Of a stretch of DNA of 64,000 nt, positions 1 to 8,849 are shown piece after piece (the stretch's first letter is position 1; every line of letters begins with the position of its first letter). Position numbers and translations under genes: made by a program. The notes below the pieces were generated by a model. That model searched no databases, was not told the DNA's origin, and saw only the letters and a list, made by a program, of their open reading frames with translations. Origin of the DNA: Algibacter lectus (GTDB lineage: Bacteria > Bacteroidota > Bacteroidia > Flavobacteriales > Flavobacteriaceae); the NCBI RefSeq assembly GCF_900112395.1, contig NZ_FOLN01000005.1, positions 62,001-126,000 of the forward strand, in the 5' to 3' direction.

Positions 1-455
1 ACACCTGCTACATAACTTTTACCGTGCCTAATAAGCCAACCTTCCATTTTAGCTGGATTGTTTTCTGCTGCAAAATGCATATGCTCTCCTAACATTTGAC
101 TCGGCAATAAAAAGATATCCATTAACATATATCGGTCATCTTCATTATTCACAAACATAACAGAAGCTAAACCTAAGTTAGCATAATCGCCTTTGTTATA
201 ATCGGTAAGCCAAATTTTTTCGCGAAGTCCATCAAACACTGGGTAATTATGATATTCTAACATTTCGATTAAAGCATCTTTAGCCTTTTCTTCTAAAAAC
301 TTACCATCCTTATCGTAAAATTGGTCGTTAGTAAACTTTAATTCCGTTTTAACAACCTCCTTAGTGTTTACCATTGGCTTTTTTTCTACTTTATTATTAC
401 AACTTGTAAATAATACAAACATTAATAAAGCGTTTATAAGAATTCTTTTTTTCAT
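1..455 (-). CDS. cupin-like lipoprotein, N-terminal part (cut by window edge)
   Basis: The gene runs off the left edge; 151 codons are visible from an ATG whose complement is at 453-455. The product starts with a lipoprotein signal (MKKRILINALLMFVLFTSC, lipobox FTSC), so it should be anchored in the outer or inner membrane. The visible part ends with LLPSQMLGEHMHFAAENN, then a KMEGWLIRHGKSYVAG motif. The HMH pair after a beta-rich stretch looks like the metal-binding motif of cupin-type proteins; I recall similar motifs in D-lyxose isomerase-like sugar isomerases, but this is memory-based inference. It lies 31 bp downstream of the symporter gene on the same strand and may be co-transcribed with it. 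Function is not established. Confidence 0.6.
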   Translation of the reverse strand, partial: MKKRILINALLMFVLFTSCNNKVEKKPMVNTKEVVKTELKFTNDQFYDKDGKFLEEKAKDALIEMLEYHNYPVFDGLREKIWLTDYNKGDYANLGLASVMFVNNEDDRYMLMDIFLLPSQMLGEHMHFAAENNPAKMEGWLIRHGKSYVAG

Positions 456-486
456 AAAATGTGTTTTATTTAAATTTTTATGTTTT

Positions 487-1812
487 TTATTTTACCTCCG
501 CATAATTATCATCCCATTCTTGAGGTTTTGGATCGTGTAGCTTTCCTAAAGATTTCGCCACAATCATAGCCACAGTAGCATCTCCTGTTACATTAACAAC
601 GGTTCTACACATATCTAAAGGTCTATCTACAGCAAAAATTAAAGCTAAACCAATAGGCAATAATTCAGCAGGAAACCCAATAGATTCTAGCACAATTACA
701 AGCATTACAATACCGGCACTTGGTACAGCTGCACTACCAATAGAAGCTAGCAACGCCGTACCGATAATTACTAATTGATTGGTAAATGTTAAACCTTCTG
801 GCCAAACTACTTGCATGATAAATACGGCTGCAATACCTTGATATAAACTGGTTCCATCCATATTTACTGTAGCTCCAACGGGCAGTACAAATCCGGCAAC
901 TTCACCGTCTACTCCCAAATGTTCTTCTACACGTTCCATAGTTACAGGTAATGTTGCTGCACTACTACTTGTTGAAAATGCTAATAATTGTGCTGGGCTA
1001 ATTTGTTGTAAAAACCACATTGGTGATTTTTTAGTGTACACCGCAACTAGAATTAAATAAACACCTATCATTAAAACAAGGCCTACAACTACACATAAAG
1101 CGTATAATAGTAATTTTAAGAGTATCTCAGTATCATCGAAAGCTATAATTACATTCGCCATTAATGCAAACACGGCATAAGGAGCAGAAAGCATAATTAA
1201 GTCGACCATTTTCATGACCACATCATTTAAAGAATTAAAAAAACCTGTTAATGGTTTGGCTTTTTCTTCTCCAATTAGTAATAAACATATACCAACAAAA
1301 AGTGCGAAAAATATAATTTGAAGCATTGAAGCCTCTGTGAAAGATTGAAAAATATTACTCGGAAAAATATCTACCAAAGCTTGTAATGGTCCTGCATTTG
1401 TTCGTGCAGATGCTTCGCTAATTTTATCGGCTATACCAGTGTCATTAGCATAACGTAATTTAATTTTCTCAATAGTTTCTTCTGGCATTCCAACTCCTGG
1501 CTTTACTGTATTTACCAAAGCCAAACCTATAGCAATAGCTATTACGGTAGTTCCCATGTAGATTCCCAGGGTGCGTAAACCCATGTTTTTTATTTTAGAG
1601 ATATCTTTTAAATCGGTAATTCCTTTTATTAAAGATGCTAATATTAAAGGTACTGCAATAAGTTTTAAAAGATTAATGAATATCTTTCCGAAAGGTGCAA
1701 CCCAGTCGCCTACAAAGCCTCTTCCACCGTCTACATTATTCATAATAAAACCAAAAATGATTCCGAGAATCATTCCTATAATAATCTTCCAGTGCATTGC
1801 AAGTTTTTTCAT
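487..1812 (-). CDS. dicarboxylate/amino acid:cation symporter (GltP/DAACS family)
   Basis: Inner-membrane secondary transporter that couples uptake of acidic amino acids or C4-dicarboxylates to Na+ or H+. The protein of about 441 aa is hydrophobic throughout. It carries the serine-rich hairpin FSTSSSAATLPVTM, the NMDGTSLY motif of TM7 and the TM8 motif DRPLDMCRTVVNVTGD. In the latter, D400, R403, N407 and D411 match substrate- and sodium-binding positions of GltPh; the arginine favours glutamate/aspartate over neutral amino acids. An open frame extends to a GTG at 1851, but the ATG at 1812 (MKKLAMHWK) is preferred because it directly precedes the first membrane segment. The truncated lipoprotein gene follows 31 bp downstream. 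Confidence 0.92.
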   Translation of the reverse strand: MKKLAMHWKIIIGMILGIIFGFIMNNVDGGRGFVGDWVAPFGKIFINLLKLIAVPLILASLIKGITDLKDISKIKNMGLRTLGIYMGTTVIAIAIGLALVNTVKPGVGMPEETIEKIKLRYANDTGIADKISEASARTNAGPLQALVDIFPSNIFQSFTEASMLQIIFFALFVGICLLLIGEEKAKPLTGFFNSLNDVVMKMVDLIMLSAPYAVFALMANVIIAFDDTEILLKLLLYALCVVVGLVLMIGVYLILVAVYTKKSPMWFLQQISPAQLLAFSTSSSAATLPVTMERVEEHLGVDGEVAGFVLPVGATVNMDGTSLYQGIAAVFIMQVVWPEGLTFTNQLVIIGTALLASIGSAAVPSAGIVMLVIVLESIGFPAELLPIGLALIFAVDRPLDMCRTVVNVTGDATVAMIVAKSLGKLHDPKPQEWDDNYAEVK

Positions 1813-1851
1813 ATGTTTTAGGATACTTTTTACGTCTTTAAAATTTGACAC

Positions 1852-2220
1852 AATATAAGTATTTTTGGTATGAAAAAAAGCAGATTCGCTATGAGTTTAC
1901 TGCAAAAAATTGAAGATAAATTAGATTTTTAATTACAAATACGAATATTTGCACACAATAAATGAATGAAAAGTGTCTTAAATTGATTTTTTAATAATTA
2001 AATACACGTGTTTTTTAAGCAAAAAAAGACACTACCAAAAGCTATAATTTGGCAGACAGGTTTAGCCCCGATAGCAGCGACATCCTTCTTATATGCTTAA
2101 TATTTAAGTTATTAAACAGAAAAACAATAACTGGTTAAGCTATATTTTTTTAAACACAAATGACGTTTCTGCACATAAAAAGATATAGCGGAAAGCGGGA
2201 AATAGCTTCTAAAAAATATT
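1852..2220. repeat. intergenic region with a dispersed-repeat-like element
   Basis: This 369-bp gap contains, at about 2061-2215, a GC-richer block that starts with AGCCCCGATAGCAGCGACATCC and ends with ATAGCGGAAAGCGGGAAATA, with an AT-rich middle. From memory, such blocks recur between genes in Flavobacteriaceae genomes; there is no second copy in this window. A 20-codon ORF at 1870-1932 (+) begins 2 bp after a TATTTTTG box, which looks fortuitous. No gene is supported here. Confidence 0.4.
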
Positions 2221-3282
2221 TTAGTTATAAAGCTTATTAATTAATTGAAAATCGGCTATTACAAGTGCTGCCATAGCTTCTACAATAGGTACGGCGCGTG
2301 GTACAACACATGGGTCGTGACGTCCTTTACCTTGCATTTCTACAAAATTACCATCTTTATCTATGGTTTCGTATTTTTGAATTAGCGTAGCCACGGGTTT
2401 AAATGCAACACTAAAATAGATATCCATACCGTTGCTTATTCCGCCTTGAATACCGCCAGAATAATTTGTTTTTGTAGTACCATCACTATTAAAAGCATCG
2501 TTATGATCGCTTCCATACATGGTGCTTCCATGGAATCCGCTACCATACTCAAAACCTTTTACAGCATTGATAGATAACATGGCTTTACCTAGTTCCGCAT
2601 GTAATTTATCGAAAACCGGCTCACCTAAACCAACTGGTACATTTTTAATTACACAGCTCACTATACCACCAACGGTATCACCTTTTCCGCGAACTTCCTT
2701 GATGTAAGTTTCCATTTTTGCTGCCATATCTTGGTCTGGACAACGTACGATGTTAGATTCTACTAAATTTAGGTCTAGCTCGTTGTACGGTTTATCTAAT
2801 TTCATGGTGCCAACTCCAGAAACGTAGGCTATTATTTCGATACCTTTTAGCATTTGTTTTGCAATGGCTCCGGCCACTACGCGACATGCCGTTTCGCGCG
2901 CCGAGCTACGACCACCACCACGATAATCGCGTACACCATATTTTTTATCATAGGTATAATCGGCGTGACTTGGACGGTAACTATCTTTTATATGACTGTA
3001 ATCGTGAGATTTTTGATTGGTGTTTTCGATAACAAAACCAATAGATGTTCCTGTGGTTACGCCCTCGAAAATGCCTGAATGAAATTTTACTGTATCAGGT
3101 TCTTTACGTTGTGTAACGATAGCAGATTGGCCTGGTTTTCTTCGGTTTAATTCGTTTTGAATTTCGTCTAAATCTAACTTAATTCCTGATGGACAACCAT
3201 CTATAACACCGCCCAATGCTGGGCCGTGAGATTCGCCATAAGTTGATAAAGTAAATAGTTTTCCGAAGGTGTTACCTGCCAT
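2221..3282 (-). CDS. aroC: chorismate synthase
   Basis: Catalyses the last step of the shikimate pathway, 5-enolpyruvylshikimate-3-phosphate to chorismate, using reduced FMN in the cytoplasm. The 353-aa length is normal. Family signatures are visible: [18 protein letters not shown] near the N-terminus, [21 protein letters not shown] in the middle and [15 protein letters not shown] later, followed by [17 protein letters not shown] near the C-terminus. The ATG start gives [20 protein letters not shown], the usual beginning. It stands alone, with an AT-rich gap on either side; another shikimate-pathway gene, aroK, lies 34 kb away in the window. Confidence 0.97.
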   Translation of the reverse strand: MAGNTFGKLFTLSTYGESHGPALGGVIDGCPSGIKLDLDEIQNELNRRKPGQSAIVTQRKEPDTVKFHSGIFEGVTTGTSIGFVIENTNQKSHDYSHIKDSYRPSHADYTYDKKYGVRDYRGGGRSSARETACRVVAGAIAKQMLKGIEIIAYVSGVGTMKLDKPYNELDLNLVESNIVRCPDQDMAAKMETYIKEVRGKGDTVGGIVSCVIKNVPVGLGEPVFDKLHAELGKAMLSINAVKGFEYGSGFHGSTMYGSDHNDAFNSDGTTKTNYSGGIQGGISNGMDIYFSVAFKPVATLIQKYETIDKDGNFVEMQGKGRHDPCVVPRAVPIVEAMAALVIADFQLINKLYN

Positions 3283-3614
3283 GATTTCAATTTTTGGCTA
3301 AAATAAACTATAGTCGTGAATTTGACGAATTTAGTTGAATAAAAATGTTGGTTAAAAATATGTTTTATTGTCCTTTTCTTTAATTATTATGCCTTTGGTT
3401 TAGGCTTTTATTTTATAAAAAAATCTTTAAATAAAGATATCTCGTATCTGTAACAATCTACCTAATTATCAAAAATTTAATGTTTTAACAAAGCTAAAAC
3501 ACACGTAACACTTAGTTAACAATTACCTCATAATTAGTTAATTATATAGTAAACATTAAGTAATACAAATCTCACCTAATTATTAGAAATTTACAATGAA
3601 CAACACCTCAGCTT
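3283..3614. other. AT-rich intergenic region between divergent aroC and the phosphoesterase gene
   Basis: This 332-bp spacer separates two divergent genes and must hold both promoters. It is very AT-rich with several GTTAA/TTAAC words (for example around 3516 and 3537). I see no convincing TTG-N19-TAnnTTTG pair, no hairpin and no gene. An ATG at 3596 opens an 11-codon frame that overlaps the next gene out of frame. Confidence 0.4.
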
Positions 3615-4466
3615 TTGAAAATAAAACGTAAAATAGAAATTGCCGTAATATCGGATGTGCACCTTGGAACCTATGGTTGTCACGCCAAACACCTACTTAC
3701 ATACCTAAATAGTATAGAGCCTAAAAAACTTATTTTAAATGGTGATATTATTGATATTTGGCAATTTAGTAAGCGTTATTTTCCGAAATCGCATTTAAAG
3801 GTTATAAAAAAAATAATGACCATGGCTTCTAATGGTGTGGAGGTGATTTACATTACTGGTAACCATGATGAAATGCTTCGGAAATTTAGTAACACTACTA
3901 TTGGCAACATTTCTATTGTGGATAAAATAGTTTTAGACTTAGACGGATTGAAAGCTTGGTTTTTTCATGGTGATGTTTTTGATGTTTCCATACAAAACGC
4001 CAAATGGCTAGCGAAACTCGGCGGTTATGGTTACGATATGCTTACACTAATTAACCGCGGTGTAAACTGGTACTTAGATAAACGTGGAAAGGAACGTTAC
4101 TCACTTTCTAAAAAAGTTAAAAACGGAGTTAAAGGTGCCGTAAAATACATAAACGATTATGAAAAAGTAATATCGGAACTTGCTATAGAAAACGGCTACG
4201 ACTACGTGGTTTGCGGACATATACACCAACCTAAAATGGAATATATTGAAAACAAACACGGTAGAACCATGTACTTAAACTCTGGTGATTGGGTAGAAAA
4301 CTTTACTGCCTTAGAGTATCAGTTTAAACGTTGGAAGATTTATAACTTTAGTAAAGATAAACTAGCGCCTTTTATAGTTGACGAGGATTTTGAGGAAATG
4401 AAAATTAACGATTTAATTGCCGCCATTACTATTGTAGATCGGGCAGAAAAGAAATCGAAAATTTAA
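3615..4466 (+). CDS. LpxH-like metallophosphoesterase (UDP-2,3-diacylglucosamine diphosphatase)
   Basis: A calcineurin-like phosphoesterase of 283 aa. All metal-binding motifs are present: SDVHLG (D14, H16), NGDIIDIW (D44), GNHDE (N83, H84), FFHGDVF (H118) and GHIHQP (H202, H204). In Gram-negative bacteria the closest family cleaves UDP-2,3-diacylglucosamine to lipid X in lipid A synthesis; assignment to LpxH rather than a related phosphoesterase is by family resemblance. The only start in frame before the first motif is TTG at 3615, since an in-frame TGA lies at 3597. An ATG at 3596 is out of frame (see findings). A DUF2141 gene follows after 116 bp. Confidence 0.85.
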   Translation: MKIKRKIEIAVISDVHLGTYGCHAKHLLTYLNSIEPKKLILNGDIIDIWQFSKRYFPKSHLKVIKKIMTMASNGVEVIYITGNHDEMLRKFSNTTIGNISIVDKIVLDLDGLKAWFFHGDVFDVSIQNAKWLAKLGGYGYDMLTLINRGVNWYLDKRGKERYSLSKKVKNGVKGAVKYINDYEKVISELAIENGYDYVVCGHIHQPKMEYIENKHGRTMYLNSGDWVENFTALEYQFKRWKIYNFSKDKLAPFIVDEDFEEMKINDLIAAITIVDRAEKKSKI

Positions 4467-4582
4467 GCCAAACTAGCTATTCTACAGTTGAGTAGCAAAA
4501 ATCTACATTTCGGTAAACTGTTTTATAATAACCTGTATTTAAGTGAGATCTTTGAAGTGTTAAACAATTAAAACACAACATT

Positions 4583-5014
4583 ATGAAAACTTTATCTCTT
4601 ATTTTCGCTTTATTATTTTCAATAACTTTTACTACCGCTCAAACCTCCGAAGGCAAAAACAACACTAGCAGTATTCATGTTAAAATAAACAAACTACCTT
4701 CTAGTAACGGCCATGTTATTTTAACTCTGCATAGCGAGGAAACCTTTATGAAATCTGCTGGTATAAGAACCATTAAAGCTGAAATTACTGATGGCAAAAT
4801 TGATGTGAATTTTGAAGACATTACACCTGGAACTTACGCCATTTTAGTTATACATGATACTAATGACAACAATAAAATGGATTTTCAACCAAATGGCATG
4901 CCAAAGGAAGCTTACGGCGCATCGAACAATAATATGAGTTTTGGTCCTCCTCAATTTTCTAATGCTAAATTTGAGGTTAATGATGAAGATTTAGAAATGA
5001 AAATTATTCTGTAG
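4583..5014 (+). CDS. DUF2141 domain-containing secreted protein
   Basis: A 143-aa protein with a clear Sec signal peptide (MKTLSLIFALLFSITFTTAQ) and one small beta-sandwich domain typical of DUF2141: VKINKLPSSNGHVILTLH, then GTYAILVIHDTNDNNKMDF and NGMPKEAYGASNN. Such proteins are periplasmic or outer-membrane associated; no biochemical role is established for the family to my knowledge. It is the last gene of a plus-strand pair and ends just before a shared bidirectional terminator. Confidence 0.85.
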   Translation: MKTLSLIFALLFSITFTTAQTSEGKNNTSSIHVKINKLPSSNGHVILTLHSEETFMKSAGIRTIKAEITDGKIDVNFEDITPGTYAILVIHDTNDNNKMDFQPNGMPKEAYGASNNNMSFGPPQFSNAKFEVNDEDLEMKIIL

Positions 5015-5043
5015 TAAATAATATCTTTTAAACTTTAATATTG

Positions 5044-5090
5044 AAAAAAACCTAAAGCAAGTTTTAAGTTAAACTTGCTTTAGGTTTTTT
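5044..5090. terminator. bidirectional Rho-independent terminator
   Basis: Stem CCTAAAGCAAGTTT (from 5051) pairs with AAACTTGCTTTAGG (to 5084), flanked by an A-run on the left and a T-run on the right, so it can act on both converging genes. The stop codon of the PepSY gene (5064-5066) lies inside the hairpin. Confidence 0.88.
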
Positions 5091-6203
5091 ATTTTTATTT
5101 TTTCTTCGGCCCCACCAAATTAAAAACCCGGTGACAGATAATGATGTTGCAATAACACCTGTGAGAAAGGTTATTAACTTACCTATTTGGCCCCACCACT
5201 GTCCCATATGTAATTGCCAAACAATATTTTCTGTTTTAGTCTTAATAATTAAAGGTTTTTGCATTTCTATTTTTTCTCCGGTGTATTTATTGTAAACGGT
5301 TACATCTAAATTTTCAATACTTTTAAGTCCAGGTTTACCAGAATTAAACGTATAACTACCTGCTTTATCCAAATTAAAAACCCACGAATTCACAGCTTCT
5401 TTTTCGGGGTATTCATTCTCTAAAGTTTTATAAGCCAGAGATACTAAATCTTTCGCTACAAGTGTACTATCAGCTTTTGGTAAAAAGGTTTCTAATTTTT
5501 CGGTATCACCACCAGAGAGCTTTACAGTAAAATCCATTAAAGGATGAAAGAATATAATTAACCCTGTTATACTTAAAATAATACTGCTAGGCAAAGCATA
5601 AAAGCCAAGCACATTATGCAAATCGTAATTTAAACGTTTAAATCTAGCTCTCCATTTTATTTTAAAACTAGCTTGCCTCGTTGCTTTTGTCCATTTTTTA
5701 GGCCACCATAACACCAAACCTGTAATACAACCTATTAAGAAAATAATTGTAGAAATTATTACAATCCATCCGCCAATAGGCCCTGCCAACAATTCGGCAT
5801 GTAAATGTGCCACTACAAAGAAAAAATAAACAGTACTATCAATTTTTAAAACAGAGCCCGTATAAGGATTCATATAAATCATAACCAAGCTTTTTTCTTT
5901 TATATCGAACACACGAAGTCTAATACTACGAGCTGGGTCTTTAAAAAACACCAGTTCTGAAATACGGTAATTGGGGTTTAAACCTTCTATGTTATTAAAA
6001 ATTTCATCGTGAGTAATTCTATTTTCTTGTGGAGTAACGTATAGCGAACTACCTGCTGATAAATCCATGATTTCATCACTATAAACAATAATTGTACCTG
6101 TAAGACAGACAAACAAAACTATAATTCCTGACACTAAACTTGGCCAAAGATGAAGCCAAGCTACTACTTTTTGAAACTTACTTTTATTTTTCTTTTTAGC
6201 CAT
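5064..6203 (-). CDS. PepSY-associated transmembrane protein
   Basis: A 379-aa inner-membrane protein of the PepSY-TM family, often encoded beside siderophore receptors and thought to reduce or process ferric siderophores in the periplasm. Membrane segments are visible near residues 14-38, 138-166, 195-222 and 335-362. Characteristic features are WLHLWPSLVSGIIVLFVCLT at the N-terminus, a GLVLWWPKKW turn, a periplasmic domain, and LHMGQWWGQIGKLITFLTG before the final helix and basic tail. Histidines H133, H135 and those in DLHN and LHMG could bind haem, as proposed for related iron reductases. It lies downstream of the TonB receptor on the same strand, behind a hairpin at 6290-6322. Confidence 0.85.
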   Translation of the reverse strand: MAKKKNKSKFQKVVAWLHLWPSLVSGIIVLFVCLTGTIIVYSDEIMDLSAGSSLYVTPQENRITHDEIFNNIEGLNPNYRISELVFFKDPARSIRLRVFDIKEKSLVMIYMNPYTGSVLKIDSTVYFFFVVAHLHAELLAGPIGGWIVIISTIIFLIGCITGLVLWWPKKWTKATRQASFKIKWRARFKRLNYDLHNVLGFYALPSSIILSITGLIIFFHPLMDFTVKLSGGDTEKLETFLPKADSTLVAKDLVSLAYKTLENEYPEKEAVNSWVFNLDKAGSYTFNSGKPGLKSIENLDVTVYNKYTGEKIEMQKPLIIKTKTENIVWQLHMGQWWGQIGKLITFLTGVIATSLSVTGFLIWWGRRKNKNKKPKASLT

Positions 6204-6288
6204 TTTTTTAACCTTAAAAAAGGACAGTAAAAATCACCGTCCCTTAGATAATATTCAATTAACACATTTTGAATTTATACGAAAATCA

Positions 6289-6323
6289 AAAAGAGAACGC
6301 CTTACTAACTAGCGTTCTCTTTA
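6289..6323 (-). terminator. terminator-like hairpin after TonB receptor gene
   Basis: An 11-bp perfect stem (AAAGAGAACGC / GCGTTCTCTTT, 6290-6300 with 6312-6322) is followed on the minus strand by TTTTTGATTTTC. It sits between the receptor and the PepSY gene, so it may terminate or attenuate transcription into PepSY. Confidence 0.75.
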
Positions 6324-6336
6324 GCTTTTACTTTAT

Positions 6337-8703
6337 TTAAAAAACACTATAAAATAAACCTACTCTAAAATTGAAAGGTTTTTGCGGAATTCCATATCCG
6401 TTATAATATTCTTTATCCAAAAGATTATCTACTTTTAAACTTACTTTATACTTGCCTTTTTTGTAAAATGCTGTTGCATCTACGGTTGTATAAGCATCGG
6501 AACCAAAATTGTTTGTTGTGCTGTTGTAAATCTCACTCATATGGTTGGCTCCTACTCCAAAACCTAAACCTTTTACTTTACCTTTTAAGGCCTGGTAACT
6601 CAACCAAAAATCCCAAACAGTTTCTGGTGTATAACTTAAACTATTTCCAATAAGATCTTCACTTCCTGAACTCACTTTTTCTAAAGTTGCATTATTTTTA
6701 CTGAAACCAGCCACAATATTTAAACCTGGTAATGGGTTTGCTATAAGGTCTATTTCAAAACCTTTACTTAATGTTTCTCCTGTTTGCGAGCTAATACCAT
6801 TTTCATCAACAATAATATCATTATCAATTCTAATATTATAATAACTAATGGTACTTAATAATTTACCATTAAAGAAATTTAATTTACTTCCTACTTCAAA
6901 TTGCTTAGCTCTTTCAGCATCCCAAGTAATAATTTCACCATTTCCATTATCTGATGGTGCATTGTTACTAAGTCCATCCATATAATTCACAAATAATGAT
7001 GCTTTATCATCAAATGGATTATAGGCTAAACCTAATTTAGTACTAAGTGCATTTTGGTTATATCCATTACTTCCTTCTGCTCCATTTGATATGGTATTGT
7101 CAGACATAAAACGATCGAAACGTAAACCTCCAGTAAAAGTTAATTCTTTATTTAAAGTTATGGCATCGAAAACATAAAAGCCTAAAGTTTGAAACTTAGT
7201 AATTGTTTTATTCTTTGTTTCATCGGCTATATTGGCTTCAAACTGCTCGTTTGTTAGACCTGTTATTACCGGGTTTGTAATATCTACGGCATCTATAGCA
7301 TTCCAAACTCCCGTGCGCTGTGTATCATCTAAATTATTTAAATAACTTAAACCTGCTACAAATTTATTATCAATTTTTTCGCCTTCAATTACATTTAAAA
7401 AATCTTGTTGAATATGTGTATTATCTGTTTCTCTAGGGTCTAATTGAAGATAATATCTGCCAACGTTAGTTTCATCGAGCATAACAACTCTTAGGTAATT
7501 AGCATCGGTAAATGAATTCGCTTTAGTAAATGTTGTTTTGGCTGTCCAGCTATGTGTAAGTTTATAATCTATTTTTATTTGACTTACTACAGATGAAAAA
7601 TAACCTGCCATTTCATTAGTACCATAATTTGTATCAAAATCCCAGTTTAAATCATCCCAAGAGTTGACACTATCAGAAATAAGATTAGAAGATAAACCTC
7701 TAGCAAAATTTAAATTACGTTTACTCTGGTTGTATTCTAAGTTTCCTTGAATTGTTAATCTATCTGATAATTTTAAAGTTAACGAGGGAGCAAGCATAAA
7801 CTCTCTTTTAATGCCCTGATCCTGAAAACTATTTTCGGTGTTATAAGCTCCATTAAATCTAAAATACACTTGGTCTTCTTTATCTAATACTGTATTATAA
7901 TCAATGGTTGCTCTATTTTGGTCCCAACGGCCAGTGATATAACCAATATCTAGTTTTTTTCCGCTATAAGCTTGCTTAGTAACCTTATTTACAATACCAC
8001 CAAAATTCGCTACATTGTTAACATTAGCACCATAAAATAAAGATGCCGGACCTTTAACAAGTTCTATTCTTTCAATATTTTGAGGATCAATTGGAGCCTT
8101 AATCCAAGCTATCCCACCGTTTCTTAAATGAACATCAGACCTAAACCCTCTTAAATATACACTTACGTTACCATCGTTAGATTCTACATAACCACCACCT
8201 GTAATACTTTTAAAAGAAGAAGGTAAATCTGTATTTATTTGTTCCTTTAATAAAGCATTAGTTACCACAGAATAAGATTGTGGATTGTTAATATTTTTTA
8301 ATGGTACGCGAGCAACATATTCCGATTCTTTATGAGCAAATTGATTTAAACGCTCAGCAATAACGATTACCTCGCTTAATTGTTCTTGGTTTTCATTTAA
8401 AATAATATCGTTGATTTTAACTTCAGGTTCATTTACCTCTATGTCAACTGTTTTTGTTTCCATTCCCATTAAGGAAAACTTTAATGTATAATTTCCATAA
8501 GAAATGTTTTTAATAGAATACTCCCCGTTTTCATCGGTCATAGTTCCTATTTTAGTAGATTTAATGAGAACATTAATAAAAGCTGCTGGACTATTATCCG
8601 ATGTTAAAACTTTTCCGGCTATACGACCTTTATTCTCCTGAGCATAAGTGGTTGCTAGCATAAGCAAAGCAAGAGTTGTGCTTAAAATTTTTGATACTTT
8701 CAT
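6337..8703 (-). CDS. TonB-dependent siderophore receptor
   Basis: An outer-membrane active transporter of 788 aa. A signal peptide (to about residue 21, ATTYAQ) is followed by a carboxypeptidase-regulatory-like domain (about 26-105, GRIAGKVLTSDNSPAAFINV), a plug domain (about 130-230, including SYSVVTNALLKEQ and RIELVKGPASLFYGA) and a 22-strand barrel ending in the aromatic FRVGLFYSVF. The VKGPASLFYGANVNN motif and overall length fit the FhuA/FpvA-like siderophore subgroup rather than SusC. It is divergent from an AraC-type regulator and precedes a PepSY protein, the classic layout for ferric siderophore uptake. A 13-bp palindrome upstream (8745-8757) may be an iron-responsive operator. The ligand is unknown. 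Confidence 0.93.
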   Translation of the reverse strand: MKVSKILSTTLALLMLATTYAQENKGRIAGKVLTSDNSPAAFINVLIKSTKIGTMTDENGEYSIKNISYGNYTLKFSLMGMETKTVDIEVNEPEVKINDIILNENQEQLSEVIVIAERLNQFAHKESEYVARVPLKNINNPQSYSVVTNALLKEQINTDLPSSFKSITGGGYVESNDGNVSVYLRGFRSDVHLRNGGIAWIKAPIDPQNIERIELVKGPASLFYGANVNNVANFGGIVNKVTKQAYSGKKLDIGYITGRWDQNRATIDYNTVLDKEDQVYFRFNGAYNTENSFQDQGIKREFMLAPSLTLKLSDRLTIQGNLEYNQSKRNLNFARGLSSNLISDSVNSWDDLNWDFDTNYGTNEMAGYFSSVVSQIKIDYKLTHSWTAKTTFTKANSFTDANYLRVVMLDETNVGRYYLQLDPRETDNTHIQQDFLNVIEGEKIDNKFVAGLSYLNNLDDTQRTGVWNAIDAVDITNPVITGLTNEQFEANIADETKNKTITKFQTLGFYVFDAITLNKELTFTGGLRFDRFMSDNTISNGAEGSNGYNQNALSTKLGLAYNPFDDKASLFVNYMDGLSNNAPSDNGNGEIITWDAERAKQFEVGSKLNFFNGKLLSTISYYNIRIDNDIIVDENGISSQTGETLSKGFEIDLIANPLPGLNIVAGFSKNNATLEKVSSGSEDLIGNSLSYTPETVWDFWLSYQALKGKVKGLGFGVGANHMSEIYNSTTNNFGSDAYTTVDATAFYKKGKYKVSLKVDNLLDKEYYNGYGIPQKPFNFRVGLFYSVF

Positions 8704-8744
8704 AAAATTAATTTGGTTTTATTAAAAAACAGGATTTTACTTTA

Positions 8745-8757
8745 ATTTAGACTAAAT
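8745..8757. promoter_or_regulatory. palindromic operator-like site
   Basis: ATTTAGACTAAAT is a perfect 13-bp palindrome (6-1-6), 42 bp upstream of the TonB receptor start, in the 146-bp gap shared with the AraC-type gene. Its place suggests a repressor site for an iron regulator (Fur or DtxR type) or a site for the AraC-type protein. A TATTTTTG -7-like box at 8772-8779 points toward the AraC gene. Confidence 0.4.
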
Positions 8758-8849
8758 ATAAATAATATTTATATTTTTGTGCAAATGTAGATAAGTGCGC
8801 CCTTTAGGCTATAACGCAAAGAGTTTTTTAACCAACGTAAAAAGAAGTA

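Noticed and set aside
487-1851. Symporter start at GTG 1851
   Set aside because: It would add 13 hydrophilic residues before the first membrane segment; the ATG at 1812 fits better.
1870-1932. 20-codon ORF (+) just after a TATTTTTG box
   Set aside because: Too short, no ribosome site, only 2 bases after the promoter-like box, and overlapping the 5' region of the opposite symporter gene.
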